From Prorocentrum cordatum (lineage: Eukaryota > Sar > Dinophyceae > Prorocentrales > Prorocentraceae): DNA of 64,000 nt. The position numbers and the translations under genes are program-made. Where the stretch lies: positions 148,728 to 212,727 of the forward strand of contig CAUYUJ010004603.1 in assembly GCA_963575745.1 (NCBI GenBank), read 5' to 3'. The notes below the pieces were generated by a model. The model was not told the origin of the DNA. It searched no databases and worked only from the letters and a program-made list of their open reading frames with translations. Each line of letters starts with the position of its first letter. Within the stretch, counting starts at the first letter, position 1. Positions 1 through 10,556 of this stretch are shown one piece after another.

Positions 1-267
1 GACGCCGACCGACGTCTCCCCCGAGGCAGCCGCGGGGGCTCCCCCCGGGAGGCAGTCGCGGAGGCCCCCCGGGAGGCAGCCGCACAAGGAGATGTGGGGG
101 GAGGGGGGAGGGCTTCTTAGAAGGAGGGAGGGCTTCTTAGAAGGCGGTTGGGCTTCTTAGAAGGCGGTTGAGGGGGGAGGGGGGAGGGCCTCTTAGAAGG
201 CGGTTGGGAGGGGGGGGGAGGGGGGAGGGAGGGGGGAGAGGGGGAGGGCTTCTTAGAAGGAGGGAGG

Positions 268-445
268 GGGTGGAGGGAGGGGGGAGGGCTTCTCAGAAGG
301 CGCCGGCCTTACATCTACAGACAAGGCCCGCGCCTTCTTAGAAGCAGGGGTGCTTCTAAGAAGCCCGCCCCCCTCCCTCCACCCCCTTGTGCGCGCCGCC
401 AGGCTCCCGAGGGAGGCCGCCAGAGGCCCCGAGAAGAAAACACGC
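268..445 (+). mobile_element. Family P element
   Basis: GGGCTTCTCAGAAGGCGCCG, hairpin TTCTTAGAAGCAGGGGTGCT and CCCTTGTGCGCGCCGCCAGG; the region before it (100-260) has extra GGGCTTCTTAGAAGGCGGTT units. Confidence 0.7.
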
Positions 446-529
446 CGGTCCACCAAGCCACACTCGAAGATCAACATCCTCGAGGCGGGAGCCGAACCGG
501 GTACCCATACCGCTACCCTTCGCCCCGTT

Positions 530-693
530 CTCCCCCTAGGCCCCCCTTTAGCACAACGTGATTTAGTGAAAACGACCTGAGGCCCAAACCTGGCGGGCGA
601 AAGCCTGGAAAATAACGGCCGCGGCGCCCTCTCGAGAACCGAACACGGACAATCCACTAATCAACGTGTCACTGTTGGGGGTTCTGTCCACCT
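530..693 (+). mobile_element. Family E element (left end decayed)
   Basis: Shares GTGAAAACGACCTGAGGCCC, CGGCGCCCTCTCGAGAACCG and the end GGGGTTCTGTCCACC with the complete E copies. Confidence 0.6.
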
Positions 694-808
694 CTTACTT
701 TTTGGGCCTCCTGGGCCTCCCTCGTCGTCGCCGTCGGATCCGCCTCGAGATCCTGGTCAGAGCGCAGCCTGGGAGAGGTCACAGGGGTAGCGGTATCGGT
801 ACCTTTTT

Positions 809-979
809 TCGGCGGTGGACAAACGTCCCTTTAGTAGACCTCCCCTTAGTGGAAACGACCTGGGACCGAAACCGACGGACCTGGACCCGCAAAAATGACA
901 GCCGCGGCGCCCTCTCGCGAACCGAAAACGGCCAATTCCTGAATCGACGTCTCAGGGTAGGAGGTCTGTCAAACCCCGA
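809..979 (+). mobile_element. Family E TIR element
   Basis: TCGGCGGTGGACAAACGTCC to GGTCTGTCAAACCCCGA; core GACCGAAACCGACGGACC. No clean duplication. Confidence 0.75.
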
Positions 980-1085
980 TTGTTGTCTCCCCGAAGCACA
1001 CTGGGGGGAGCAGGAATATGCCGCAGCTCCCTGGTGGTTTGGGGACGCCGAGGCGGAGCCCTGCCCAGGCGGCGACGGACTGGCA

Positions 1086-1248
1086 TCGGATGGAGCATGC
1101 CCGCCTGCAGGCGGATTCTGGAAGGGAGCAGAAGAACAGTCCAACAATCCTCACGAAGAGTCAAACGTAGTCGGGAAAAAATCGTCCCCAGATTAGTTGT
1201 TTCACTGTTCTGGACTGCTCCTCCTGTAGAGGGACATGCCCGACTGAA
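1086..1248 (+). mobile_element. Family B TIR element (copy 1, diverged)
   Basis: Diverged ends (CATGCCCGCCTGCAGGCGGAT and GAGGGACATGCCCGACTGAA) around a centre with CGTCCCCAGATTA. Flanking octamers GACTGGCA and GCCTGCCA match at 6 of 8. Confidence 0.6.
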
Positions 1249-1303
1249 GCCTGCCAGCGGCATCGGCAGATTCCTCCTCTCCGGAAGCCCTCGAGATCCT
1301 CGA

Positions 1304-1447
1304 ACCTTGGCTGGCCATCGCTCGGACGTCGATTCCCTGTGTTTTTCTCGGTTTCGTGCGTGGTTTTTTTTTCGCCAGATGATCAAGGATGCTCCTCGAT
1401 GGTCCTCGCCGAAAGAAAAATGCACACGTCCGAGCGATGCCAAGGTA
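1304..1447 (+). mobile_element. Family F TIR element flanked by long direct repeats
   Basis: CCATCGCTCGGACGTC near the left and GACGTCC...GAGCGATGCC-type complement at the right (ACGTCCGAGCGATGCCAAG). A 34-base repeat (ATTCCTCCTCTCCGGAAGCC onward) occurs at 1,270-1,303 and 1,454-1,487. Confidence 0.8.
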
Positions 1448-1588
1448 ACCGCATATTCCTCCTCTCCGGAAGCCCTCGAGATCCTCGAGCCTCGGACGGC
1501 GCGCGGCCTGGCCCCTGGCGTCCTGGCACCACCTCGCGGCGGCGCGCGCGAGGAGGGGGCGGCGCGGCGGGAGGCCGAGGGCCAGGGG

Positions 1589-1645
1589 TCCTCCTCCTCC
1601 TCCTCCTCCTCCTCCTCCTTTTCCTCCTCCTTTTCCTCCTCCTCG
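1589..1645 (+). repeat. CTC microsatellite
   Basis: CTC run with TTTCCTCCT variants, beside a candidate exon. Confidence 0.9.
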
Positions 1646-1654
1646 CCCTGGGGA

Positions 1655-1805
1655 GGACGCCGAGACTGTTTCGCAGACGCCACCGAGCGCTTCTGACAAG
1701 GCACCTGCCTCCTCAGGCCCTCCCCCCAGCCTTCGTCCACTGGCCTCGGGCTCCTCCGCATCCCCAGAGATCGACGAGCGCAGGGCAATGACAGCACCAG
1801 GGGTG
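1655..1805 (-). CDS. Candidate exon, unknown
   Basis: Minus-strand open stretch reading IALRSSISGDAEEPEASGRR and onward to ALSEALGGVCETVSASS, with a soluble-protein composition unlike the neighbouring repeats. A CTC array lies immediately beside it, as at the FHA exons. No domain is recognised and the splice ends are not defined. Confidence 0.3.
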
Positions 1806-1939
1806 TGCCCTGTGCCTTCGTGATGTCGGCGAACCCTCAAGATCGGCATCGATATAACGCGATGCCAATCTGAGGGGGCATGGCGATGTGCCTCAGGCGG
1901 GCAGTTCTTAGAAAAGCGCATCCCCCGCGACCCCCCCCC

Positions 1940-2070
1940 CCCCTTGTGCGCGCCGTCAAGCCTCGTCATCGAGCCGTCAATCGCCAGGCCCGCCTCCGCC
2001 TGGGCGCGGAGGTCCTGAGCGCCCAGCCAGACGGCGGTGCCGCCGTGTTCGTCGCGGGCGTCGTTGCCGC
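1940..2070 (-). CDS. Candidate exon, unknown
   Basis: Minus-strand reading DEHGGTAVWLGAQDLRAQAE then AGLAIDGSMTRLDGAHKG, with strong G/C at third codon positions. It sits between a C run (1,936-1,944) and a CTC-rich stretch. Same strand as the other candidate exons. No family recognised. Confidence 0.35.
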
Positions 2071-2489
2071 CCTCTCCCTCCCTCCCCTCCCTCCTCTTCT
2101 TCCTCCTCCGTCGGCGTCCTCCTCCGCTCCCCTGTCCACCTCCCGCTCCCCCGCTCCCCCTCTCCCGTCGTACTACTGCTCCGCCTGTCCTCCGAACTCT
2201 TGCTGCTGCTGCTGCTGCTGCTCCTCGCCCTTCTCCGAAGGACCGCTGGAGCCGAGGAAGAGAACCTGATGCCGGACACCGGTGCCTGGATGCCACCCAC
2301 GGGCTATGGCGGAAACAGGTCCTGCAACTGGGGAGCTCTCCCAGGGCTGGATTATGCAGTCCGACAGCGTGTGCCAGCCCGGACCCGAAAATAGTGGATT
2401 CCTGCAATCTGGCTGTGTGAGCTAATGTGGTGCATGGTTTCGGGGTCGAATCGCCCCCCCCTGCGAAATTATTCATGTCATGGTCCGTC

Positions 2490-2554
2490 CCTTCTCTCCG
2501 TTTCGCGCTCTTTATCTCTCCCTATCTCTCTCTCTCTCTTTTTCTATGTCCCTG

Positions 2555-2589
<35 letters not shown>

Positions 2590-2740
2590 GTATGTAAGTA
2601 TGTGTATAATATATATATATAGATAGATAGATGTATCCCGTTTCGTCTCTCGCTGCCCCTCTTGCTCGCCCTCTCTTTTTCTCTTTGTTTCTCTCTCCCT
2701 CTCTCTCTGTCTGTATCTCTCTCTCTCTATCACCGTCTCC
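2490..2740 (+). repeat. CT dinucleotide tract
   Basis: TCTCTC runs with a short (AT)n-GATA patch at 2,605-2,632. Confidence 0.9.
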
Positions 2741-3049
2741 CCCCGTCCCTTCCTCCCGAGCTGGGCGAATGCGGCGACCACAGGAGTTCGCCAGGAGGTC
2801 GTCTCGGATTCGCTTCTTCGGCGAAGCACTCTAGCGCGGCCCAAGTCGCAGCGCAGTGTTGCACGGCGGTTCGAGGGAGAAGGGGAAGGAAATACAACAC
2901 GAAATCATACAACAACGAATAGTATCTGACTTTCGCCTCCCGCGCCAGAAGGACGACCACGACGACGATTACGACGACGGCGGAGACTGGGAAACTGAAC
3001 ACACAACCATAGGAACTGCCAACATCTCTCCTGGAGAGCCCGTCAATTG

Positions 3050-3780
3050 TTACTACGGGGGACCTTACCGAGAAGGCCCTCACTACTATGGGCACCATCA
3101 CTAAGGGGGCCTTACACAAGCAGCTTTACTAAGGATCCTCTACTATAGGGATATTCACCAAAGACCCAGTATGAAAGGAAGCATAGGCAGTGAATCCTTA
3201 CTGCAGGGATCCTTGCTGCAGGGCCCCTTGCTAAAGGCAACTATGGACTCCCCACTGAAGGGATCCTTACTGAGAATCCTGCGATGAATGCCCCTTCTAC
3301 TAAACCACGCGTTCTACAGGCACTCTCACTCAGGATCATGTGATGAAGGCCCCTTACTAACGAACGCGCACTGAAAGCATCCTCACTAAGGATCCCCCAC
3401 TAAAACAATAGGTGTTCATGGATGCCGTGGGAAAAGGTATTCAAACGAATTGCTGATTACTAGAAATGTGCACGAAACATCTAACACTAGAAGAATACTC
3501 AATAAAGACACCGTACGAGTGCACCCATGCCACGACCTAGGCCCTGTCCTCCAGCAGGGACGGGGAGAGAACTTGCCACACAATTTGGCAATAGACTGTT
3601 TCGCTTTCCGTTGCTCCCAACACCACCACCCCACACGCCAAGTGTTCTAGCAACGGGATCGTTACCAAACAAATCCTGGCTGAGGACCCCTTACAGAAGG
3701 CACTCATGATAAGGAACCCTCACTAAAAGACAAATTACACAAAGGTCCTTACTAAGGGGACCCGGGAATATTCACAGACA
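3050..3780 (+). repeat. Degenerate short-unit repeat (CCTTACTAAGG type)
   Basis: Many imperfect units such as ACTAAGGATCC, CCTTACTGCAGGGATCC and CCCTCACTAA over 3,050-3,415 and 3,660-3,775, with about 240 unrelated bases between. Confidence 0.6.
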
Positions 3781-3908
3781 GGGACAACCGCAAGGACCTC
3801 TCTCCTCGCGGAGCACGCAGAAATCGGAAGAGTGGTCCAGGCGCAAGCCTGCAGGAGCGGAGCCGGCGGCCGCCCCCTGGCAGCCGGCACCGCCGAGGAT
3901 CTCGAGAT

Positions 3909-4042
3909 CTCGCCATCGCTCGGGCGTCCACTCCCTGTGTTTCTGTTCGGTTTCGTGGGTGGCTTTTTCGCCACATGATCAAGGATGTGCTCTTCGATGG
4001 TCCTCACCAGAAAAAAAAAAGCTAACGTCCGAGCGATGCCGA
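3909..4042 (+). mobile_element. Family F TIR element
   Basis: CTCGCCATCGCTCGGGCGTC to ACGTCCGAGCGATGCCGA, duplication GAGAT; middle CGATGGTCCTCACCAG. Confidence 0.82.
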
Positions 4043-4143
4043 GAGATGCTCTGCCCCCAGCTCGGCTCTCTCAGCCCTCGGCCGCGCGCGTGCTCCAGAA
4101 ACAATGCCCTGCACGACGAGATTCATCCCCTTCAAGCCCAGAT

Positions 4144-4263
4144 TTAAGTCGGGCGTGTCCATCGGCAAGAGGAATAATCAAAAACAGTCCGGAAAAGAAC
4201 AGGGGACGTTAAATAAGGTGTTGTCCTTCAAAATCTGCCTGCAGGAGGACATGCCCGATTTAA
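4144..4263 (+). mobile_element. Family B TIR element (copy 2)
   Basis: Ends TTAAGTCGGGCGTGTCC and GGACATGCCCGATTTAA; exact 8-bp flanking duplication GCCCAGAT. Confidence 0.8.
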
Positions 4264-5185
4264 GCCCAGATCCTAAGCGACTCAACTTCGCTCGGGACGC
4301 AACGCGCTGTAAATGTCGCGCCCTCGCGCCCCACTGGAAAGGGCAACCGGTCTGTTCGGGACCGCAACGCTCGAAGCGCCGTCATCTTTGCTCCCTGGGG
4401 ACGACCTGCGAATCGCACCTCCTCTCGCTCCAGGGTCGGGAGCCCGGGCGCGAGCACAACCCTCCGCCCTCAAGAGTCCGGCCCGCATCAACTCCTGCAT
4501 GCGAACTCTCTATAGTCAGCCTGTCCAAAAACTGACTCGGCGCCGGGGCCTCCCGGACCAACTCGCCTCCGGGAGTCCCTTCCGCGCACCACTGGCCCCC
4601 TGACCGGGGGGTATGACGACCCCAATCTTTGTGGGGGCTTCGTCTGGACCAACAATTGGGGACCGAACTCGGGGACATCGATTGGGGGGGGTGCAACATC
4701 GATAGGGGTGCGTCCGAATAGTCCGCCGGGGATGTATGGTCCCGGGTCGAGGGATCACAGCACCCACCTCCCCCAGATGGCATGGGTCCTCCCCAGGATG
4801 AAGTTGGGGGGAAGCGACAACGCCGACGCCGACTCCGACGCCAACGTCGCCGCCGCCGAGGCAAACGACGACGACGACGACGACGACGAATCACCCCGCA
4901 CCAGAGGGAGGGCGCGGAAGCACTGGCATCCTCCACCACGCCGCGACCACAGGGCCGCGAACGACCCATGGGGGGGGGGGGGGCAATCGCATTCGCGAGG
5001 CCTTCGCGAGGCTCACGGGCGTACCCATCCAGCGGGTCTCGATCACACATGCATTGGGTGTGTGGGGGGGGAGCGGGGTAAGCCTGGATCATGTACTCCA
5101 GAGTCTTCAATTTTTCTTGAGCGGCGTGATCCTGGGGGAAGTAGGGGATTTTGGCGGCGCTCACACGGAGGTAGAGGGAGCGGGG

Positions 5186-5300
5186 ACAGCGTCTTAGAAG
5201 GAGGTCGCTTCTTGGAGGGTGCTGTCCTTACTTCCATAGACAAGGCCCGCGCACTCTGAGAAGCAGGGGTGCCTCCCAACGAGCGGTCCCCTCTCCCTAC
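5186..5300 (+). mobile_element. Family P element (diverged)
   Basis: TCTTAGAAGGAGGTCGCTTC, AGACAAGGCCCGCGCACTCT and AGAAGCAGGGGTGC. Confidence 0.6.
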
Positions 5301-5310
5301 CCCCCCCTCT

Positions 5311-5495
5311 CTCGCCATCGCTCGGACGTCCACTCCCCGTGCGTGTTCAGGGCTTCGCGCGTGCATGTTTCGCCAGGGCCTTCCTTCCTTCATTCATTCC
5401 TTTCTCCTCTTTCTTCTCCTCCTCCACCTCCTTCAGGGCTCCTCGATGGCCCTCGCCGAGAAAACAAATGCGCACGCCCGAGCGAGATGCCAAGC
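5311..5495 (+). mobile_element. Family F TIR element with pyrimidine insertion
   Basis: CTCGCCATCGCTCGGACGTC to GCCCGAGCGAGATGCCAAG; the middle holds an extra TTC/CTC-rich stretch. Confidence 0.75.
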
Positions 5496-5629
5496 TCTGC
5501 GCGTGGCCGAGGCCTGGGAGACAGACACGCAGCCCCCGTGAGACCCTCGCCCGCGCGCCCCCCCCCCCCCCCCGGCGGGTCGCGCACGGAATCGGGCCCG
5601 CGGGCCGTTCGTTTCCTCCTTCTCCTCCT

Positions 5630-5775
5630 CTGCCTCCTCGTTCTCCTCCTCCTCCTCCTCCTCCTCCTCTTCCTCCTCCTCCTCTTCCTCCATCTGCTTC
5701 TTCTCCTCTTTCTCCTCCTCCTCATCCTCTTCTTCCTCCTCCTCCTCCTCCTCCTCCTCCTCCTCCTCCTCATGA
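5630..5775 (+). repeat. CTC microsatellite
   Basis: CTC run with CTTCTC variants. Confidence 0.9.
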
Positions 5776-5939
5776 TCATCATCGTCCCCCTTCTCCCCCT
5801 CCACCCCTCGACGAGGCTCGAGTCGAGCACGAGCTGCGCCTCCCGGAGGCCGCCGCCTGAGGCTCGTGCAGGGCAGCTCCGCTTCGCGCCTCGCGCTCCG
5901 CGAAGCGCAGAGCGAGACTGCAGTCGGGGCGCTGACCTG

Positions 5940-6092
5940 CAGTCGGACTTGATGGGACAGGACACGCGAGAGGACGCAAGACCCTTCCGAGGGCCATAGC
6001 GCCACGGGAGTGTAGGAATCATGGTTCGCGAGGCGCAGGACACGAGGGTACCCTTGATTTGGCAGGGTCGACCTAATCATCTGGGCCGCCTG
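5940..6092 (+). mobile_element. Family L element
   Basis: CAGTCGGACTTGATGGGACA, CAAGACCCTTCCGAGGGCC, GAGGGTACCCTTGATTTGGC and an end near GGGCCGCCTG. Confidence 0.75.
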
Positions 6093-6296
6093 TAGGGAGC
6101 CCTAAATCAGGAACGAGGCCCTATTTTCCATGAGTTAAATCGCGACCTCCCATCGAAAACCTAACGAGGCAAACCGAGGCAAACTGTATGACAACTGGGG
6201 GGCACGGAGCCCCTGCCAAACGAACAGGGCTCCTTCTTCAGCGCCCCGACTGTATCCTAGCGCTTTCGCGCCGCCGCCCACCCCCCGGAACATGAT

Positions 6297-6448
6297 TGAA
6301 GGGGCCCCAGGACACAGAAATAAATACACACAAATCAAAGGATTCCCCATATTTTCTGGGTTTTGTCTTCCCCCCCACTTCCCATATTTTCCCACATTTT
6401 CCGGGGAGTCGACGATTAATTGTGTCTGTGCGTTTCTTTCCCTCCTGA
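6297..6448 (+). mobile_element. Family A element
   Basis: About 150 bp, starting TGAAGGGGCCCC and ending CCCTCCTGA, with inner motifs CCCATATTTTCCCA and GTCGACGATTAATTGTGTC. Exact 5-bp duplication ATGAT. Confidence 0.85.
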
Positions 6449-6589
6449 ATGATGAGGGACCCGCGCCGCGCTCTGCACTCGCCCGGACCGCGAGGCGCGA
6501 ACCGCGACTCACTTTGCCCACCATCGTGCTGGCCATGGCACTCCCGACATAAGGCAGGGCAGTGCCGAATCCTGCTCGCCGTCCCAGCC

Positions 6590-6746
6590 TCAAGTCGGGC
6601 CTGTCCCCCTACAGGGGGATCTTGGGCGACAAATTAAAAATACTCCCAAAAATCCTCCCCAAAAGTTCAAAATTATGAAAAAATCGTCCCCGGATTATTT
6701 GTCTATTTTTGAATATTGCCCCTGTAGAGGGACAGGCCCGACTTAA
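6590..6746 (+). mobile_element. Family B TIR element (copy 3)
   Basis: Ends TCAAGTCGGGCCTGTCCCC and GGGACAGGCCCGACTTAA, with an A/T-rich middle carrying TCGTCCCCGGATTA. No clean target duplication remains. Confidence 0.8.
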
Positions 6747-7029
6747 ACCTGGCCCTTCAAACGTCTGGCAGGGCAGCGCCGAATCCTGCTCGCCGACCCC
6801 CAGAAACTCGCGACCTCTTGGCCGCCTCTGTCCCAGAAGCGTAGGCCACCCGCCGCCCGGCTGGCAAGGCCGCCTCGCCCCGGGCGGCGCTGGAACGGAA
6901 CGCCGACCTGAACGCTTTCGAACAGACGGCGCGCGCCGCTTGCGGCCAGGGTGTGTGGGGGGGGCATCGCCCTCGTCTGCGGCCCTTCGCTGCAACGCGC
7001 TTCTTCTTCTTCTTCTTCTTCTATTTCGT

Positions 7030-7260
7030 CTGCAATATTATTGATATTATTGTGTTTCTTCTTCTTGATCGCATTTGCAATACCATGATTATTCTCCGGG
7101 GCATCTGAGTTGCAGGTCCGCGATCCCCCAAGCGTCGCCTCGGCGACGGCGCCATAACAGCGCTTCTGGGCGCAGCTTGGAGGAGGGCGGGGGGCTCATA
7201 CTTCTCTGAGGGAGGCGGGCGCTCCCGTCACGGCCTCCCCTCTCGCGCCTCGTCCACCCA
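7030..7260. other. No recognisable feature
   Basis: Follows a short CTT run; nothing recognised. Confidence 0.5.
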
Positions 7261-7261
7261 G

Positions 7262-7480
7262 CACATGCGCAGAACGAGCAGCAGTGGCCGCTGCTGGCCA
7301 GACCAAGAGCGACATCCGCTCTGGCCCCGCCCGCCTTCGCCGTCCCCGCGGCAGAGCAGCGCAACAGAAGCACGGGATGGAGGCACGGAGCGGCGACGTC
7401 GGCGGGGTCCTTCAGCAGCGTGAGCAGCAGCGGGACGGCCGTCAGCTGCACCACGCCTGCTCGCGCAGCTGGCCGTTCGG
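7262..7480 (-). CDS. Candidate exon, helical repeat-like
   Basis: Minus-strand reading ARAGVVQLTAVPLLLTLLKD, then PADVAAPCLHPVLLLRCSAA and GLASSGHCC. Short leucine/alanine helices after AGVV resemble armadillo or HEAT-type repeats, but one fragment is too little to assign a family. No repeat family of this window overlaps it, and the splice ends are not defined. Confidence 0.35.
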
Positions 7481-7665
7481 GTGGGTGGTGGGTCTCGCCA
7501 AACAAGGGTTCCGTAGATCTCGCCTCCAATGGAATGAATGGTGGGCCAACTACGGAAGAAACATCCCGACACATCCGCAAAGTGCGCATGCAACTCGGCA
7601 TGATCTGGTCGGAAGACGGGGACACCCGAATCCGTGCTGGTGATGATTCAGGCGCCGTCAACAGG

Positions 7666-7728
7666 CGAAGCAGCTGTGTGGAGCCACTGCAGCCGACCAG
7701 GCTGCAGTGGCTCCACACAGCTGCTTCG
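7666..7728 (+). repeat. Perfect 29-bp hairpin
   Basis: Two exactly complementary 29-base arms (left begins CGAAGCAGCTGTGTGGAGCC) around a 5-base loop GACCA. Confidence 0.9.
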
Positions 7729-8210
7729 TGACCGACGCACAAAGTGTCGTCGGCGACGAAAGAAGTACGTGGAAGAAGAAGAAGAAGAAGAAGAAGTGAC
7801 GGACTCACATGAGGCGGGAGAGGCGGATGGCGGAGCAGTAGCAGGAACGAAGGAGGAAGCGCAGTAACAAGATGAGCAAGAGCATCAGCACAAGGAGTGC
7901 AAAGAAGGAGCAGGCCAGTAGAATGGCCTCTTGCCCCCCCCCCCTGCAGTTCCCCCCCGCCCCCCCCCTGCTGCGCTCGGTCCGTCTCTCTGGACGGTCG
8001 TTCGTCGAATTCCTCGTCCCTCTCCCCGACCTCCTCCCCCTCCTCCGCCCCTCATCCACCTCCACCCCTCCACCTCCCCCCTCACTCCGTCCAGATGGCG
8101 AGTCGGCCGCGAAGCGAAGGTTCGTCGTGTGCAGTGGACATGGCGGCCCTGGCCGCTTCCGCCCCGCTTCCTCCGACTCCGACGCTCCGGAGGGCACCGG
8201 CGTCTTTGCC

Positions 8211-8381
8211 TCAGGTCGGGCATGCCCCCCTACAGGCGGATTTTGCAGGGGAAATGACACGCATTCCAGACATGTGCACACGTAGCCCAACATATACTCA
8301 ACAGGTCGCCCCCTGACTACTTTTCTAGAACTCTCAACTATGTTTGCATGCTTCTCCTTTCGAGGGACGAGCCCGACTTAA
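8211..8381 (+). mobile_element. Family B TIR element (copy 4, diverged)
   Basis: Ends TCAGGTCGGGCATGCCCCC and GGGACGAGCCCGACTTAA; duplications TCTTTGCC/CCTTTGCC, 7 of 8. Confidence 0.75.
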
Positions 8382-8924
8382 CCTTTGCCCTCGTCCGCAC
8401 CGTGGGGCTGCCCCTGGCCCCGTCAGGGGGCGCCTGCGCCTGCCGGGCCGACGCTGCCTGCGGGCGCCCTCCCCAAAGGCCAGAGCAGGGGGCGACCGCC
8501 GGCTCCCTGCATCCCCGCCTGCATGTCGGTGGCAGGGCTGAACCAGCTCGGTGTGTTTCGTTTTCGTTCTGTTTTCGTTTTCCTTCGCCCTGTCTTCAAT
8601 CCGCCTTCACCGCAGGACGAAGTCGAAACGAACACGGCCCACGAAATCGCAAAAACACCGTTTGGGTCCAGCCCTGGTCGTTGGCGCGCGGAGCGGGGGA
8701 GTGAGAGGGGTACTGCACCAGCTTTTTTTGTTGGAAATATTGATACATGTATATATATATATAAACATATATGAATATTCGCGGCGCCGCCCGTGGCTGG
8801 CCCCGCCGCCCCCCATCCCCTGGTCGCGCCGAGAGCCGCGCCGCCGCCGTACGGAAGCTGGCCATCCCCAGGCCTTCCCAGAGGGCGGCGGCCCGCATCG
8901 TGACGTGGCAGGCCCCATTTCTCC

Positions 8925-9012
8925 CCTTAGGGGGCCTCATGCGAACCCTACCCCTACCTCCCACGATTTCTGAGGGGGAGGGTGGGGTAGGGTTCGCATG
9001 TGGCCCCCTACC
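8925..9012 (+). repeat. Hairpin repeat (family I)
   Basis: GGCCTCATGCGAACCCTACC and GGTAGGGTTCGCATGTGGCC form long arms about 30 bases apart. Confidence 0.7.
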
Positions 9013-9246
9013 CCTTCCCCACCCGCCCGGTCACGCCAGTTGGCGCCAAGGGACGACAGCGAGGACGGTCTCCTGCTCAGAGCGCGGAGCGCGCCACCCC
9101 CGGCGCGCTCCGCGCGCCAGGGGCGGCGCGCCGGAGGCGCCGCCGGGGGGGCGCGCAGCGCGGCGAGGCTTCTGAACCTTTCCCCGGCCTTCTGCCAAGG
9201 GAATTCTGCGACGGCGGGGAAGGCTAACCAAAAATGTCTCAAAAGG

Positions 9247-9430
9247 ACGAACCAACAACACACACCCATATCCTTAGGGGGGTCGGAGAGGGCTATGGGT
9301 GCGTGTTGTCGGATGGGGGTCCCCGCTCGAACGGGAGCGTTCCCCAGGGTCCGACAACCCGCACCCATACCCATAGCCAGTCCTCCTCCCAACGACCCCC
9401 CTATGGGTATGGGTGCGTGTGTTGTTCCCT
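9247..9430 (+). repeat. Compound hairpin (family J)
   Basis: Outer arms AACAACACACACCCATAT and ATGGGTGCGTGTGTTGTT, inner arms GGCTATGGGTGCGTGTTGTC and GACAACCCGCACCCATACCC: two nested inverted repeats. Confidence 0.7.
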
Positions 9431-9678
9431 CGTCATCGAAAGGCCGGGGGACCTCCGAACCTTCGGAGGAGGCCCGCCCAGCCTCGCTTCCCCCCCGAGC
9501 TCGCCGGCAAAAGAGGACGTCCCAGAGGGCCGGGGCCTCCTCGAGGGGGTGCTTTTCTCGGCAGCTGCGCCCCGCCGAGGGCGCTCCGGGGGCGCCTTTC
9601 GCAGGGGAGCGGAGCCCGCAGATCGGAGCTCTCTCGATGGGTCGCCGGGCCCGCCAGCGGGCGGAGGCCTGGCAGAAC

Positions 9679-9872
9679 TCGGGAGCGGCCAAGAGGGGGG
9701 TGTCCAAGAGGGGGGGTGCAAATCATGACCGGCGGCATGTGCGCGGCCCAGCGGGGGGGGCAGGGAACGTAATGAAGTAAGAAGCGGCGCCATGAGATCT
9801 GGGGAAATATCATGGCCCACGCCATGATATCCACCCCCCCCTAGTCATCACCCCCCTCTTTTCCGCCCCCGA
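9679..9872 (+). mobile_element. Family C TIR element
   Basis: About 194 bp. Terminal repeats TCGGGAGCGGCCAAGAGGGG and its imperfect complement at the right (CCCCTCTTTTCCGCCCCCGA). Flanking 7-mer GCAGAAC on both sides. Core: ATCATGACCGGCGGCATGTG. Confidence 0.85.
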
Positions 9873-9950
9873 GCAGAACGCCCAGGCCTGCGCCCGGCGA
9901 GAGCCCTCCCGTGCCCTCCCGGTCGCAGGGTGCTGCGCGTATACGCTGCC

Positions 9951-10369
9951 CCCCTCTCGGCGGCGAGCCCTGGAAGTGGAGGGCGAGAGGGGGCGGGCCT
10001 CCTCAGAAGGCCCGGGGGTCCCCCGGCCCTCCGAGAGGTGTTCGGAGCCTTCCTCGCAGACACAGAGGCCTTCTCAGAGAAGGCTTATGTCGGCCGTGTC
10101 CCCCTACAGGGGGATTTCGACGAAACAATAAAGATACCCCAGAAATGCCCCCAAAAGGTAAAAAATACTCCAAAAATAGTCCCCAGACTATTTTTTGATT
10201 ATTTGTTGGCTGTTTTTGTTGTATTTTTTATTTTTTGTCGAACATCCCCCTGTAGGGGGACAGGCCCGACTTAAGAGAAGGCCGCAGCGCTCCTCAGAAG
10301 CCCCGCTGCCATCTGAGAAGGTCTTCTCCTTCTCGCCTCCCCCCCCCCTCGCTCGCCGCCGAAACGTGC
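9951..10369 (+). mobile_element. P-type element carrying a family B insertion
   Basis: Left CTCTCGGCGGCGAGC, right CCTCGCTCGCCGCCGAAA, with AGAAGGCCTTCTCAGAGAAGG-type repeats; B copy at 10,085-10,274 is inside. Confidence 0.6.
10085..10274 (+). mobile_element. Family B TIR element (copy 5)
   Basis: TTATGTCGGCCGTGTCCCCC to GGGGGACAGGCCCGACTTAA, exact duplication GAGAAGGC. Inserted inside a P-type element (9,951-10,369). Confidence 0.9.
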
Positions 10370-10556
10370 TACGAATATCGCCCTTCCCTTCCGAGGGTCC
10401 GTCGGCGCCCCGACACATGCCTTGAAGTTTGTTTTGGGCGTCCGAGATGCCCCAAGATGGCCTCCGAGACGACTGAGGCAGGCCACTCTGGCCGTCAAGA
10501 TGGCACGAGGTGCCTATCAGACAGCCCGAGATCGCCCCACGACGACCCGAGGTGTG

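Noticed and set aside
2430-2470. tRNA-like GGGTCGAATCGCCC
   Set aside because: No matching D, anticodon or acceptor arms upstream.
6840-6960. Plus-strand exon reading ALERNADLNAFEQTARAAC
   Set aside because: Both strands give equally plausible peptides and no splice signal decides, so it was not called.
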